Made by a program: the position numbers and the translations under genes. A model generated the notes under the pieces. It did no database searches. It was not told the origin of the DNA and was given only the letters and a program-made list of their open reading frames with translations. Below are positions 22,246 to 32,422 of a stretch of DNA of 64,000 bases, one piece after another. Each line of letters begins with the position of its first letter. Positions within the stretch are counted from its first letter, which is position 1. The stretch is from positions 1 to 64,000 of the forward strand of contig JAGMUV010000011.1 of NCBI GenBank assembly GCA_020744425.1, read 5' to 3'. This DNA comes from Dactylonectria macrodidyma. Lineage: Eukaryota > Ascomycota > Sordariomycetes > Hypocreales > Nectriaceae.

Positions 22246-23039
22246 CCAAGCTGGAGGATATGAAACAACAAGACAGGCCAGACAAGGCCCAACCCAGCCT
22301 AGTCTATAGCAAATGGGTATTACACTTGAGCATATTAACCCTTTTACGGCATACGGGTTTGGCGTTATGGAAGAGCATAAGACATAGGAATGTCTCCCGT
22401 GAATCAGGTTTGCAGTGGCGTTGGGAAAAGGTCAACTATGATTGATGTTCAATGGCAACTTCAATTTCAATCACTTCTTTCTACCCAGTGATTTGTGTCG
22501 CTAGTCCCAGTCCGAACGCCAAGAAGTTCATGATGAATCTAAGCTTGAGACATCTTCCAGGGCACAAGCTCAATCGTCCCTCGTCAGTCAAGACGGTGCT
22601 CTCCTGAACTGCGTAGCCAGCAAAATCCGTGATCCTATCGTCGGCCCTTTGCGCTTGCCAATGTTGACGCCAAAACATTCCATCAGGGAAGTAAGATGAA
22701 GCCTGTCAGTCTGGCAGGCCAGTTTTGCGCCGCTACATTATTCAAACATGGCGATGTCAGCAACGAGTACGTACTGTGATTAGTGCCAGAAGGTGTGGAA
22801 TTACCCGACCCCCTGCCATTCGTACTCATGCACTGACGTCGCTGCTGACCATGGGCCATGGCGAGCGTGCCCCGCCACCATGGGAGCTAGAACCTTATAA
22901 TTCTAGGCTTGGCCACCCCTCCATCCCAACGAAACGACCGACCTGTGCGCCGCTCTTCTGCGAAAAGTCTACGGTTGTCAACTCGAAGAAACCCGCCTTG
23001 ATCCATTCCATCAGTTACTTCTCATACCCCCATTCCAAC
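22246..23039. other. Spacer between derlin and ARD genes
   Basis: No supported gene. The frame upstream of 23040 stays open back to about 22725, but its sequence does not resemble an ARD extension. Confidence 0.6.
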
Positions 23040-23691
23040 ATGAAGGCTTACTACTACGATAATCTCCCTGTTCGTATCCATTCCAAGGCGTCTACGCCCA
23101 AAGAGCAGAGCCTGCTAGCTAACAAGCATTCGCAGGGCGACCAGCGCCTTCCCCACGACTCCGGCCGGGAGGTGGATGTTGATTCTCTCCTTGCGCTCGG
23201 CGTCTACTACTATCACCTCCCCGAAATCCAAAGTGTGGACGAGTTGGCTGAGAAGCGCGGGTATAAGAACCGGGACGAGATCAAGGTCTCTCCCAAGACC
23301 ATGGGCGACGTGTACGAGGATAAGGTCAAGATGTTTTTCATGGAGCACCTACATGAGGACGAGGAGATCCGATACATTCGCGACGGCCGAGGTTACTTTG
23401 ACGTCCGCAGCAAGGACGATGAGTGGGTGAGAGTCCAGCTCGACAAAGACGACCTACTCATTCTCCCGGCGGGCATTTACCACCGCTTCACTACTGACCA
23501 GGACAACGTACGTCTAGCAAGCATGTATGCAATCGTTCATCCTGAACCATGATGGCTAACACTCTGAATAGTTTGTCCACGCCATGCGGCTGTTCAAAGA
23601 CGAGCCCAAATGGACCGCTCTCAACCGTGACCCCAAACTTGACGAGAACACTCACCGGTTGGAGTATGTGAACGAATATCTAGCCCAATGA
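23040..23691 (+). CDS. ADI1: Acireductone dioxygenase (methionine salvage)
   Basis: This cupin-fold dioxygenase converts the acireductone of the methionine salvage cycle plus O2. The iron form gives formate and the ketoacid precursor of methionine. Exons 23040-23507 and 23572-23691 encode 195 residues. The metal-binding set is complete: His103, His105 and Glu109 ([11 protein letters not shown]) and His148 (PAGIYHRF). The start MKAYYYDN is the family N-terminus, although the reading frame remains open upstream. The C-terminus ([19 protein letters not shown]) after the 64-nt intron is also conserved. It is likely cytosolic or nuclear. No other methionine salvage gene lies nearby. Confidence 0.97.
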
Positions 23692-25085
23692 TTAGCCCAC
23701 GTGGTGCTAGGAGGCCCGGCGGAGTTTCTGTCCCGGTCCGGCAGGGGGATTTTATAACACCCAACAACGCAACATGTGGAAAATAGACAGGTTTAGGTCG
23801 TTATTGCCCCTCGTCCGCGAGAGAGTTTATGTGTGTGTGCGCGGAATTCACCCCCGATAGCCTCAAGTAAATAGATACCTAGAGGGGATATTCATCGTCA
23901 ACTGCTGACGTGATTTGCGGTTTTTTGACGCCATTTATAGTGGCGTCAGACCATGGGACCATGCCTGCTCAAGGGCTGTTCGGCCAAAATAAGCAGTCAA
24001 GTCTATCTATGCAGTGAACGCCTAACAAGTAGGCGTAAAAGAACACGGGCTAAGCTTGTATTTCATTATCTGCCTAGATGACTTGCTCGATTGTTCATCC
24101 AGCTCTGAATGAAACACTTTAGATGGAGCTTGCATCAACAGGATGGAGATGTTTTCGACAGCGGCAGAAGGGTGCAATTACTCATCTAATGTGACCAAGC
24201 ATGAAGGAAGGAGTTTGTATCCGCAGCACAAGGTGTCTACTCCGTACCGTTTTGGCTAATTACAGTAATCCCAGCCACAGAATTGGTCATTGGATGGTTG
24301 GTTCGGTTGCTGGGATATAAGTGGCGACAAATCAGTTACAATCCACAGGCGGCAATGTGTGATCTGCGATGGATACCCGTAGCCATCTCGCTGCTAAGTT
24401 AGCAAATTGGGTACTGCACGATGAGAGCGAATTGATGATGAGGAGCCACTTTGCTGTGGAATTGCGAAGGCCAGCCTCACCCATTCGCATATACATAGAT
24501 AATCCGTTGGTTCCTTTCCATCCTGTTTCAGATGTGGTGTAAGATAAGCATCACGCTAGCATAGTCGTCTTCTGAAATGTCTTGCTTTTTTCGAGATTCA
24601 TGCCAGGATGCGCATTGAAATGCAGACCCTCCCTCCGGCATCATGACCCACGGGAGGACGAAAGGGCGGCTAGCCCGGAGTCCGTGGGGCGGCTCCGTGG
24701 GCATTGGTGCCGGGTGTTGAGAAACCCGATTCATTTGCTCGGCGCTGGTGCACTCATACAAATCTGGCTTCCATCTTTACTGTTAGAGAAAATTCAATTT
24801 ACATCGTCCAACAGACTAAGTATGAACCGCTCATAGAATTACTCAAATTGAGAGTGACGTTGCATGGTGTCTCATTTACCCCCCGCCTCCACGCCAATAT
24901 CTAGGTACCGTTTTCAGTGCACACGAAGTGGTGATGGAGGGTTGGCTATTGCGGCGCCTCAACACGCTCAACTCTAATTCTTGGTCTTCGTCCCTACATC
25001 AACCAACACCTTCGTCACAAGGCGGCAACTAACCGCCCGGACTCCCGTGCTTCTCCCCCCTCTGGGCTGTAGGTATAAGCGCAAG
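23692..25085. other. 1.4-kb intergenic region
   Basis: AT-richer sequence with no supported gene. The short frames near 24528-24904 show no family similarity. It includes the promoter of the dehydrogenase gene. Confidence 0.6.
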
Positions 25086-26195
25086 ATGGACACGCGTACT
25101 GAAGCCTCTGATGTGACCGATGCGTCTGGAAAGGCGCGGCCTCAGCTACCCACAAGCTGCGATCCTCCACAAGGCAGCGCTTCGTCACGGCAGTTGGTTT
25201 GGATTGTATGTTGACTCTCGTTGCGCACCCATCTTCCCCGCATCCCGTGTTGGTAGAGAGCCCTCCTGGTTTCTTCTTTGCTCACCCGCACTCAGGTTTT
25301 TGGAGGCACTGGTCACATGGGCCGCTCACTCGTGAAGTGTGCTCTTGCTCGTGGTGATCTTGTTACGTCGGTTGGCCGTGTCTTTGAAACGACACTCGGC
25401 GAGATGGCGGGGATCCACGAAAACTGCCTCGGGGCTCTCTGCGACGTCCGCGCTCGCGAGTCTGTCTGCCACGTCGTTCAACGTACGCTCACCCACTTTG
25501 GGCGCATCGACGTGGTCGCCAACTGTTCAGGTTACGGCGTTATCGGGGCATGTGAGGACCAGGACGAGCATGACCTGCGTAACCAGTTCGAAACAAACTT
25601 CATGGGTACTCTCCATATCATCCACGCAACGCTGCCCTATTTCAGGCGACAAAATGGAGGCCGGTACCTCATTCTTAGCTCTGTCTCTGGCGCCTTGGGC
25701 GTCCCAGGCCTTGGGCCCTACTGCGCTACCAAATACGCCGTTGAAGGCCTCATCGAGGCAATGCTCTACGAAACAGACGCATTCAACATCAAGGCAACCC
25801 TCATTGAGCCTGGGCACGTCCGACGTGACGAGCCCGAGACTCCAAACAATCCTCTCCCAACATGGGGCCACTTCCTCATCAAACCAGCGAGCGAGGCATA
25901 CGGGCATGCAACGTCGCCAGCTCTCCATGCCAAGCGAATGGTACAATGGCTTGGGGACCGCCAGCCAACGAGCGCGGTCAAGTGTGCTGAGCTGATATGG
26001 CAACTAGCTCACTGTTCATATCCGCCACTACGATTACTGTTGGGAAGTTACGCCATTGAGAGCATTCGAGACCGCATGAGGTCAGTCACAGAGGAACTGG
26101 AGGACTGGAAACACCTCAACTTCCCAGCAGCACCAGAAGATGACAAGGAAGGCGGCGAGGAATTGGCTGACGGAGCACCTGAGACAGTGTCGTAG
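25086..26195 (+). CDS. Short-chain dehydrogenase/reductase, unusual cofactor motif
   Basis: This is an NAD(P)-dependent oxidoreductase of the classical SDR superfamily, substrate unknown. Exons 25086-25205 and 25296-26195 encode 339 residues. The Rossmann start reads VFGGTGHMGR (residues 41-50), where the usual TGxxxGxG has lost its Thr and middle Gly. The NNAG motif is NCSG. The catalytic residues appear intact: Asn141 (NFMG), Ser169 (SSVSG), Tyr182 and Lys186 (YCATK). A non-conserved, Ser/Pro-rich 40-residue leader precedes the fold, and an acidic tail (APEDDKEGGEE) ends it. The frame is open upstream to 24981 without another ATG, so 25086 was taken as start. The protein is too long and divergent to assign a pathway. 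Confidence 0.88.
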
Positions 26196-26977
26196 ACACT
26201 CACTGTCCCGCCATTTGAACGTTTACTGCCCATACTACCTATTGCGTACCTGGCTCATAATTACCTAGTATCAGCAAATAGAGCTAGGGAGGCGTTCAAT
26301 ACACATTGATACCCTACCGAGGTACTTACATACTACCTACATAGCAAGAGTGTGATTAAAACCGGCTTTGAGATTCGTATCTTTTGACTAGGTACCTCCT
26401 CCCCGTCATGAACACCCAGTGGGGCACAAAATATGGGGAGTTCAATATTAGCACCTTATTAATAGGTACTGTAGTACCTAAGGAGGTCTAAATACATTTA
26501 GGGGCCTCTTACCTCTCTACCAGGTACGTACCTAGGTAGCCTCTGTGTTTTCTTTTATTTTTTGACAATGCACTTGGCGCCAGGTACCCGGCATGAGCGG
26601 CTCTAAGGGGTCATGACTAAGCGGGGCCGTATGTTTCCTCCACGTCTCCCTCATCCAGAACGCAGCCACACTTCGGTCTTGGACTTTGACCAGCTTGATC
26701 TGAGGTAGGGTTGAGGATTCGATCATTCCCAAGCGAAATTCGAGGAGCATTTCAACACGGCTCCCACCCGATATAGTGCAATCGCACGCGGACCCTGACG
26801 CCGACGATCCACACAACGCGACAGACAACAAGCCGCCTAACCCTCGTGTCACTTGGACGTTTGCAGCTGTTCCAACATATCTGGCCCACGGCATACTACC
26901 CCCCGACTGATCGATTCGGTCTCTTCGGCCCTCTCGACCCTCCAACACCACCAACAAAAACGAAAACAGCAAAGAAG
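26196..26977. other. Spacer rich in TAGGTACC-like motif; VRG4 promoter
   Basis: Between about 26236 and 26540 this spacer holds the densest set of ACCTA/TAGGT words in the window, including palindromic GTACGTACCTAGGT. No gene is supported. The right part is the leader of the GDP-mannose transporter gene. Confidence 0.6.
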
Positions 26978-28344
26978 ATGGCAGACAAGAAAAACGAAGA
27001 CTTCGTTGTCCGCATGGGCGAAAACGCCTTTGGCAAGGAAAAGGAGCCTTTCATCGCTCGTCGCTCCCCAAACAGGAAGACCATCCCTATTGGCAACCAA
27101 GGTCTCTCCCAACTGGATAACAGTGCGCCCGTGTCCATCACTGCGTACTGCCTGTCCTCTATCAGTATGACCGTCGTCAACAAGTACGTCGTCTCTGGTG
27201 CTTTCTGGAATCTCAACTTCTTCTATCTGGCCGTTCAGGTAAGCCCATCTCACGTGCTCGCTTGGCGGGCGCTGTACTCATCACCATCATGCGCAGGCTG
27301 TGGTATGCATCGCCACCATTACGGCATGCAAACAGATAGGGGTCATCAAGGTTCTTTCACCCTTTGATCCTGACAGGGCAAAGAAGTGTAGGTCAAAAAG
27401 TGTTCACATACGAAAGGCATGGTCACTGATCAACTCCAGGGTTCCCCATTTCGCTCTTGCTCGTTGGTATGATTTACACCGGCACCAAATCGCTTCAATT
27501 TCTCTCCGTTCCCGTCTATACCATCTTCAAGAACCTAACCATCATTGTTATTGCATACGGCGAGGTGTTGTGGTTCGGAGGCAGTGTCACGCCCATGGCG
27601 CTGCTCTCATTTGGTTTGATGGTCTTGAGTTCTGTTGTCGCCGCCTGGGCTGACATCCAGAGCGCCCTTGCCGGCGACTTCGGCACCACGGATTCGTCGG
27701 CTGCCATTTCCACGCTCAATGCCGGATACGCCTGGATGGGTCTTAACGTCTTTTGCAGCGCTTCCTACGTCCTGGGTATGCGTAAGGTGATCAAGAAGAT
27801 GAACTTCAAGGACTGGGATAGTACGTTGCTCACACGACCCTCCCCCAGCTCTACCATGCGCCTCCTGCATTATTCTCAAATGTACTAACCTAATTTGCAT
27901 CTAGCCATGTACTATAACAATCTGTTGACGATTCCCGTGCTTGTCATCTGCTCTTTGGTGATGGAGGACTGGTCAAGCATCAATTTTGCCAAAAACTTCC
28001 CAGAGGAGACACGCAACCGAATGATTATTGGCATGATCTACTCAGGATTGGCAGCTATCTTCATCTCTTACTGCTCTGCCTGGTGTATCCGCGTCACATC
28101 GTCGACAACTTACTCTATGGTCGGTGCTCTCAACAAGCTTCCGATCGCCATCAGCGGCCTGGTCTTCTTCTCGGCACCTGTCACGTTTGGCAGTGTGTCG
28201 GCCATCATTATCGCATTCATCAGTGGTATTGTGTATGCTGTAGCCCGTATGCGACAATCCAAGGCGCCACGGGACTCACTGCCTACGACACGACCTACGA
28301 TGAGCGCGAGCGCACAGAGCAGTCGTGACGCAGCCAACTCCTAG
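26978..28344 (+). CDS. VRG4: GDP-mannose transporter (Golgi)
   Basis: This nucleotide-sugar transporter exchanges GDP-mannose for GMP across the Golgi membrane and supplies mannan and glycoprotein synthesis. Exons 26978-27238, 27297-27387, 27440-27820 and 27905-28344 encode 390 residues, the usual fungal length. The substrate motifs are present: YYNN (about 247-250; FYNN in yeast) and GALNK (about 318-322). About ten hydrophobic spans are visible. The N-terminal 50 residues are hydrophilic and cytosolic. The conserved [20 protein letters not shown] opens the first span. The C-terminal tail is Ser/Thr/Arg-rich and probably carries Golgi-retention signals. Start [14 protein letters not shown] lies in a good context (AAGATGG). 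Confidence 0.96.
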
Positions 28345-29108
28345 ACGCATAGAAGCGCTTGGACGAGCAAGGCCGTTCAGTATTAGTGGATTGCACACCT
28401 AACGACAGAGTCGTGAAGGTACAAATCGACTAGGTTATGCAAGACCATTGAGACAAGGGATGAGAAAACAAATGGAAGGGCCCAACCTGCCACCCTTGGG
28501 TATGTATAATATGGTAATAATTGCCAGGGGATCGGCGACTCTATTTGTTTGATATAGACACAGGTATGGCTGGAGTCAGAGGGAACATTGGTAACCCTTG
28601 CTTAAATAACCATTTATAAGAACGGCTCTTGGAGACGTGGGTGTACATAGGAGCTGTATGGCCAATAAAACTAACGGCTGAAGCTAGGGGATATCATCAA
28701 GCGGCGATGGCGGTGAGAAAGAGTAATGGGAATATAGAAACAGTTATAGTCAACCTGTCTAGCAATTCGATGAGGAATATATATACCAAACATGTATATC
28801 TGGTTACTCACAAGGTGGCGCTGGCAGAGTGACAAAGTCTGACAAGGCGACGAGGGCATGCCCACCTTGTTGTAGATGCCTCAGGGTCTCAAGAATGGTC
28901 AAACAAATGGGGTAGCAGCTGAAGTGCTCGTGGGTACATCCTGTGGTGCTCACTTGTTGATCGTGTAGTCCGACATCTCTTTCGAAGGGTAAATCGAGTG
29001 CCCATATGCGGTCGGCCATGCCACCAGATGGCTTTGGACCTGAGGGCCGCACATGACAAGGATGGGCATGCACACGCACATACCTCCAAAAAATGGCGGG
29101 CGCGTGGC

Positions 29109-29156
<48 letters not shown>

Positions 29157-29738
29157 ACAAGATGACCTAGAATTGCCGACACCATCTTCTTCATCAGCTG
29201 CCACTACACCTCTGGCTGCGCAACGGCGGACGCCATCAGCAACAAGGTATCTATCTTCACAGACAGGTGCGTCCGAGATTGTCCCACCCACGTGGGGTAA
29301 GGTCACTACCTAAAACGGCCCTCTCAAGTGCACATTTTCCCCATCCAGGCTCCTGACGTCTCCAAAAAGAAAGAATGGTTGGGGAAGGGCGGGCTGCTGA
29401 AATGACGTTGACTTTTTCTTCCCCACCGTGGCCAAGCTCTGAACTCGGACCTACCTAGACCTGGGCTTGGGGATTTCAACTTCGGGCTTGGTTCATTCAA
29501 TCTGCGCGACGCTTCTTCATCGACTACTCCTTTGCTTCGCCGGTCGTCTAGCATCATGATTTAGAACAGCAGCTCTGCCCCTGGCCTCATCCCTTTCCTT
29601 TTCCCTCCCCTATTCCCCTTGCCTTGCTCACATTCTCTCTCGGCGCCTCCTCCTGACCGCCGACGCTCGGCGTCCATCTTGCATTCGAGATTGCTCCCAA
29701 CATCGCCAGCTGCGATCGCGCGGCGTCACCCTGTCGCC
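28345..29738. other. 1.4-kb intergenic region with GT microsatellite
   Basis: No supported gene. The Thr/His- or Val/Cys-repeat frames on both strands near 29050-29200 simply translate the microsatellite. The last 200 bp is CT-rich leader sequence for the acyltransferase gene. Confidence 0.65.
29110..29154. repeat. (GT)n microsatellite, 45 bp
   Basis: About 22 perfect GT repeats lie in the intergenic region between VRG4 and the acyltransferase. The tract should be length-polymorphic and could adopt Z-DNA. Confidence 0.95.
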
Positions 29739-31604
29739 ATGTTGCACTTCATCCACCGCCGTGAGTTGGATACCGTGGGTTTGTCTCAATCTTTACCCAG
29801 CCGCTAACCGCTTCGCTTTTACCCAGCTTTCGAAGCACTCGCTTCAACCCTCGGTGCCTCTGCCGATGAAGGTGAGAGCGACTCTACTATGTCCTATGAG
29901 GAGCAGCAACCTAACCATTGCCTTCTAGTCAAGCTCATCTTCTCCTTCCTAATCTCGTACCCACTCGCCGCCTTACTCAAGCGCATTCCCGACTCGAGAC
30001 CCGATGCCAAGAACCTCTTTTCCATCAGGTAAAACCTCTGTTCTCCGTCTTGTCGCCCGCCTCAATTAACAGCCACCTCAAGCGTCTCCCTCTTCTACCT
30101 GGTTGGCCTCTTCGACCTATGGGGTGGCTTCCAGACTCTCCTCATCAGTGCAGTCGGCATCTACTGCATTGCGAAATTCCTCCGCTCCAGTCCATATATG
30201 CCTTGGGTTGGCTTTGTTTTCGTTATGGGCCACATGTCCGTCAGTCACATCGCCCGTCAGGCCGCTAATGACCCTTCCTCCGTCGACGTCACCGGCACCC
30301 AGATGGTCCTCCTGATGAAGCTGAGCGCCTTTTGCTGGAACGTCGCCGACGGCCAACTCTCCCCTGACCTACTTTCTGACTTCCAGCGCGACCACATGCT
30401 CAAGGAACTGCCCTCCCTCCTCGACTACGCCGGCTGGGTCCTCTTCTTCCCAGCTCTGTTTGCAGGTCCTTCTTTCGACTTTACAGACTATCGCCGCTGG
30501 CTCAACACCTCGATGTTCGACATTTCGCCTCAAGTCGATCCCTCTAAGAAGCCTCCCGTCAGGAGGAAGCGGAGGATTCCTCGCAGCGGCGGCCCAGCCG
30601 CCTGGAAGGCTTTCAGCGGCCTATTCTGGATAGGCTTATTCATGGCTTTATCTAGCTCATACAATCCCGGCACCCTAACAGCAGATTCGTTCGTTGAATA
30701 CGGGTTTTTGCGCCGTGTTTGGATTATGCACGTGGTTAGCTTCGTTGCACGCCTGAAGTACTACGGAGTCTGGTCTCTCACCGAGGGCTCCTGTATCCTC
30801 ACTGGCCTGGGCTACAACGGTGTCGATCCTGTTACTGGCAAGATCTCATGGAATCGCCTTCAGAACATCGATCCCTGGGCTGTCGAGACCGCCCAGAACC
30901 CGCGGGGCTATCTCGGCGGCTGGAACATCAACACCAGCACTTGGCTACGAAATTATATCTATCTGCGCGTTACGCCACGAGGCAAAAAACCTGGATTCCG
31001 TGCAAGCATGGCGACATTCGGTACTAGCGCTCTATGGCATGGCTTCTACCCTGGCTACTATCTGAGCTTCATTCTCGCCAGCTTCATCCAAACCGTTGCC
31101 AAGAGTAAGTCATTCGACTACAGCACGCTGCTCGTTGTCTTCGCTACCCATGCTGACTTACTTTCCCTAGACTTCCGTCGACACGTCCGCCCCTTTTTCC
31201 TCGAACCTATCACCGGCAACCCTACCCGTAAGAAGAAGTACTACGACTTCTTCTCCTACCTCGCCACCCAACTTACCTTCTCCTTCACCACGGCCCCGTT
31301 CCTCGTCCTATCCCTAAGTGGCTCCATCCTCGCTTGGAGACGGGTCTACTTCTACGCCATCATCTGGACCTTTTTCTCTCTTGTCTTCTTCTCCTCTCCC
31401 GGAAAGGCTGCCCTTCGGAAGCAGCTTGAGAAGCGCCAGGGCAAGGTGAGTGCCAAGCTAGTGCGCTCCATCAGTACGGAGAGCCTCACTGGCAAAGAGC
31501 CAATCCTTGGCATCTCTAAGGATATAGAAGGCGACATCAATGAGGCTGTTGAAGAGATTCGAGCCGAGGTCAGATCACGACAGCAGAAGCAGAAGGCAAA
31601 ATAA
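29739..31604 (+). CDS. ALE1: Lysophospholipid acyltransferase (MBOAT, Ale1 type)
   Basis: This ER membrane O-acyltransferase re-acylates lysophospholipids in the Lands cycle. Exons 29739-29760, 29827-29871, 29929-30028, 30083-31104 and 31171-31604 give 540 residues. The MBOAT active site is visible: the conserved Asn region WNINTSTWLRNY and the catalytic His375 in ALWHGFYPGYY. Multiple hydrophobic spans run the whole length, and the C-terminus is basic (SRQQKQKAK), as in yeast Ale1. The first two exons are very short (22 and 45 nt). Their frame depends on phase-1 joins at good donors. The acceptor of intron 3 is set at 30082 (CTCAAG), since CAG ten bases earlier breaks the frame. Confidence 0.94.
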
Positions 31605-32422
31605 TGTGCTACAACCTCCAGGCTATCGGGCCATGTTCGGACATGCAGTTAGTTCACCTATATGACCCCTGGCAGCTCTCAGTTGTCTTGTTGGTGTCTG
31701 AGCATTGTTTGCTCTTCAACGCGAACGCTTGGTCTATGTCAGTAGCGAATTGAGTTGAGTGAGGGAACTCCAAATATTAAATGATAAATCTTATCGTAGA
31801 TTCTATGTTATATCATTAGATCTATCTCTGGGATGGGTCCCGAAGGCCTTCCTGTTTACCCCAATCGTGGGGGCTACTAATTACATGGTATCGTAAGAAT
31901 GAGCACATCATGCTGTCCGTCTTAACACCTAGCATTGCCTGTCGATCCAAATATAGTACAGATACACAAGATCGTCCGCAGAGAATAGGTTGGTTGGTAG
32001 TACAGGGCTCAAGATCGTGGTGAATGAGGAATGAAGGAGATTTGAGCGTCAAAGGTATTTTTGCTGAGATCCATCGAAGATCATGTATCGTGAAATGAGT
32101 TTTTAGGTGGTCAAATAAATCTTGAAGATCGTATGTCGTTGAAAATGTTGGATAAATCCAAAAGAAATGGTCGTGCGTCGTGGCTTTTCAAGAGAAACAG
32201 AATCCAAGAAAATGAATCGTGAAGATGAATCGTGAAAAATTGTGGCGTGCATGGTAAAATGAAAGAGAAAGAACGCATCGTGAGGCGTTGGTCGTCAGAT
32301 CGTTGAGATGCCATCCAAGTTGCATGATAGTAGTTCAGGAGTTGGATGCGTCCCAACCCTGAGTCGTTCGAACGTCTTGTCGCTTTTTAGTTAAACAAAA
32401 ACGAAAAATGGAAAATGGGCAG
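31605..32422. other. Spacer between convergent ALE1 and serine-rich protein genes
   Basis: No gene is supported. A stretch from about 32070 to 32340 repeats short words such as AATCGTG and GATCGT without clear periodicity. Confidence 0.6.

Noticed and set aside
22725..23039. Upstream extension of the ARD frame
   Set aside because: The frame is open, but the conserved protein begins MKAYYYDN at 23040, and the upstream translation lacks resemblance to the family.
25527..26003. 158-codon frame antisense to the SDR gene
   Set aside because: It mirrors the conserved SDR coding exon and has no recognisable motif.
28804..29313. Several frames over the GT repeat
   Set aside because: Their His-Thr or Cys-Val runs are only translations of the microsatellite.
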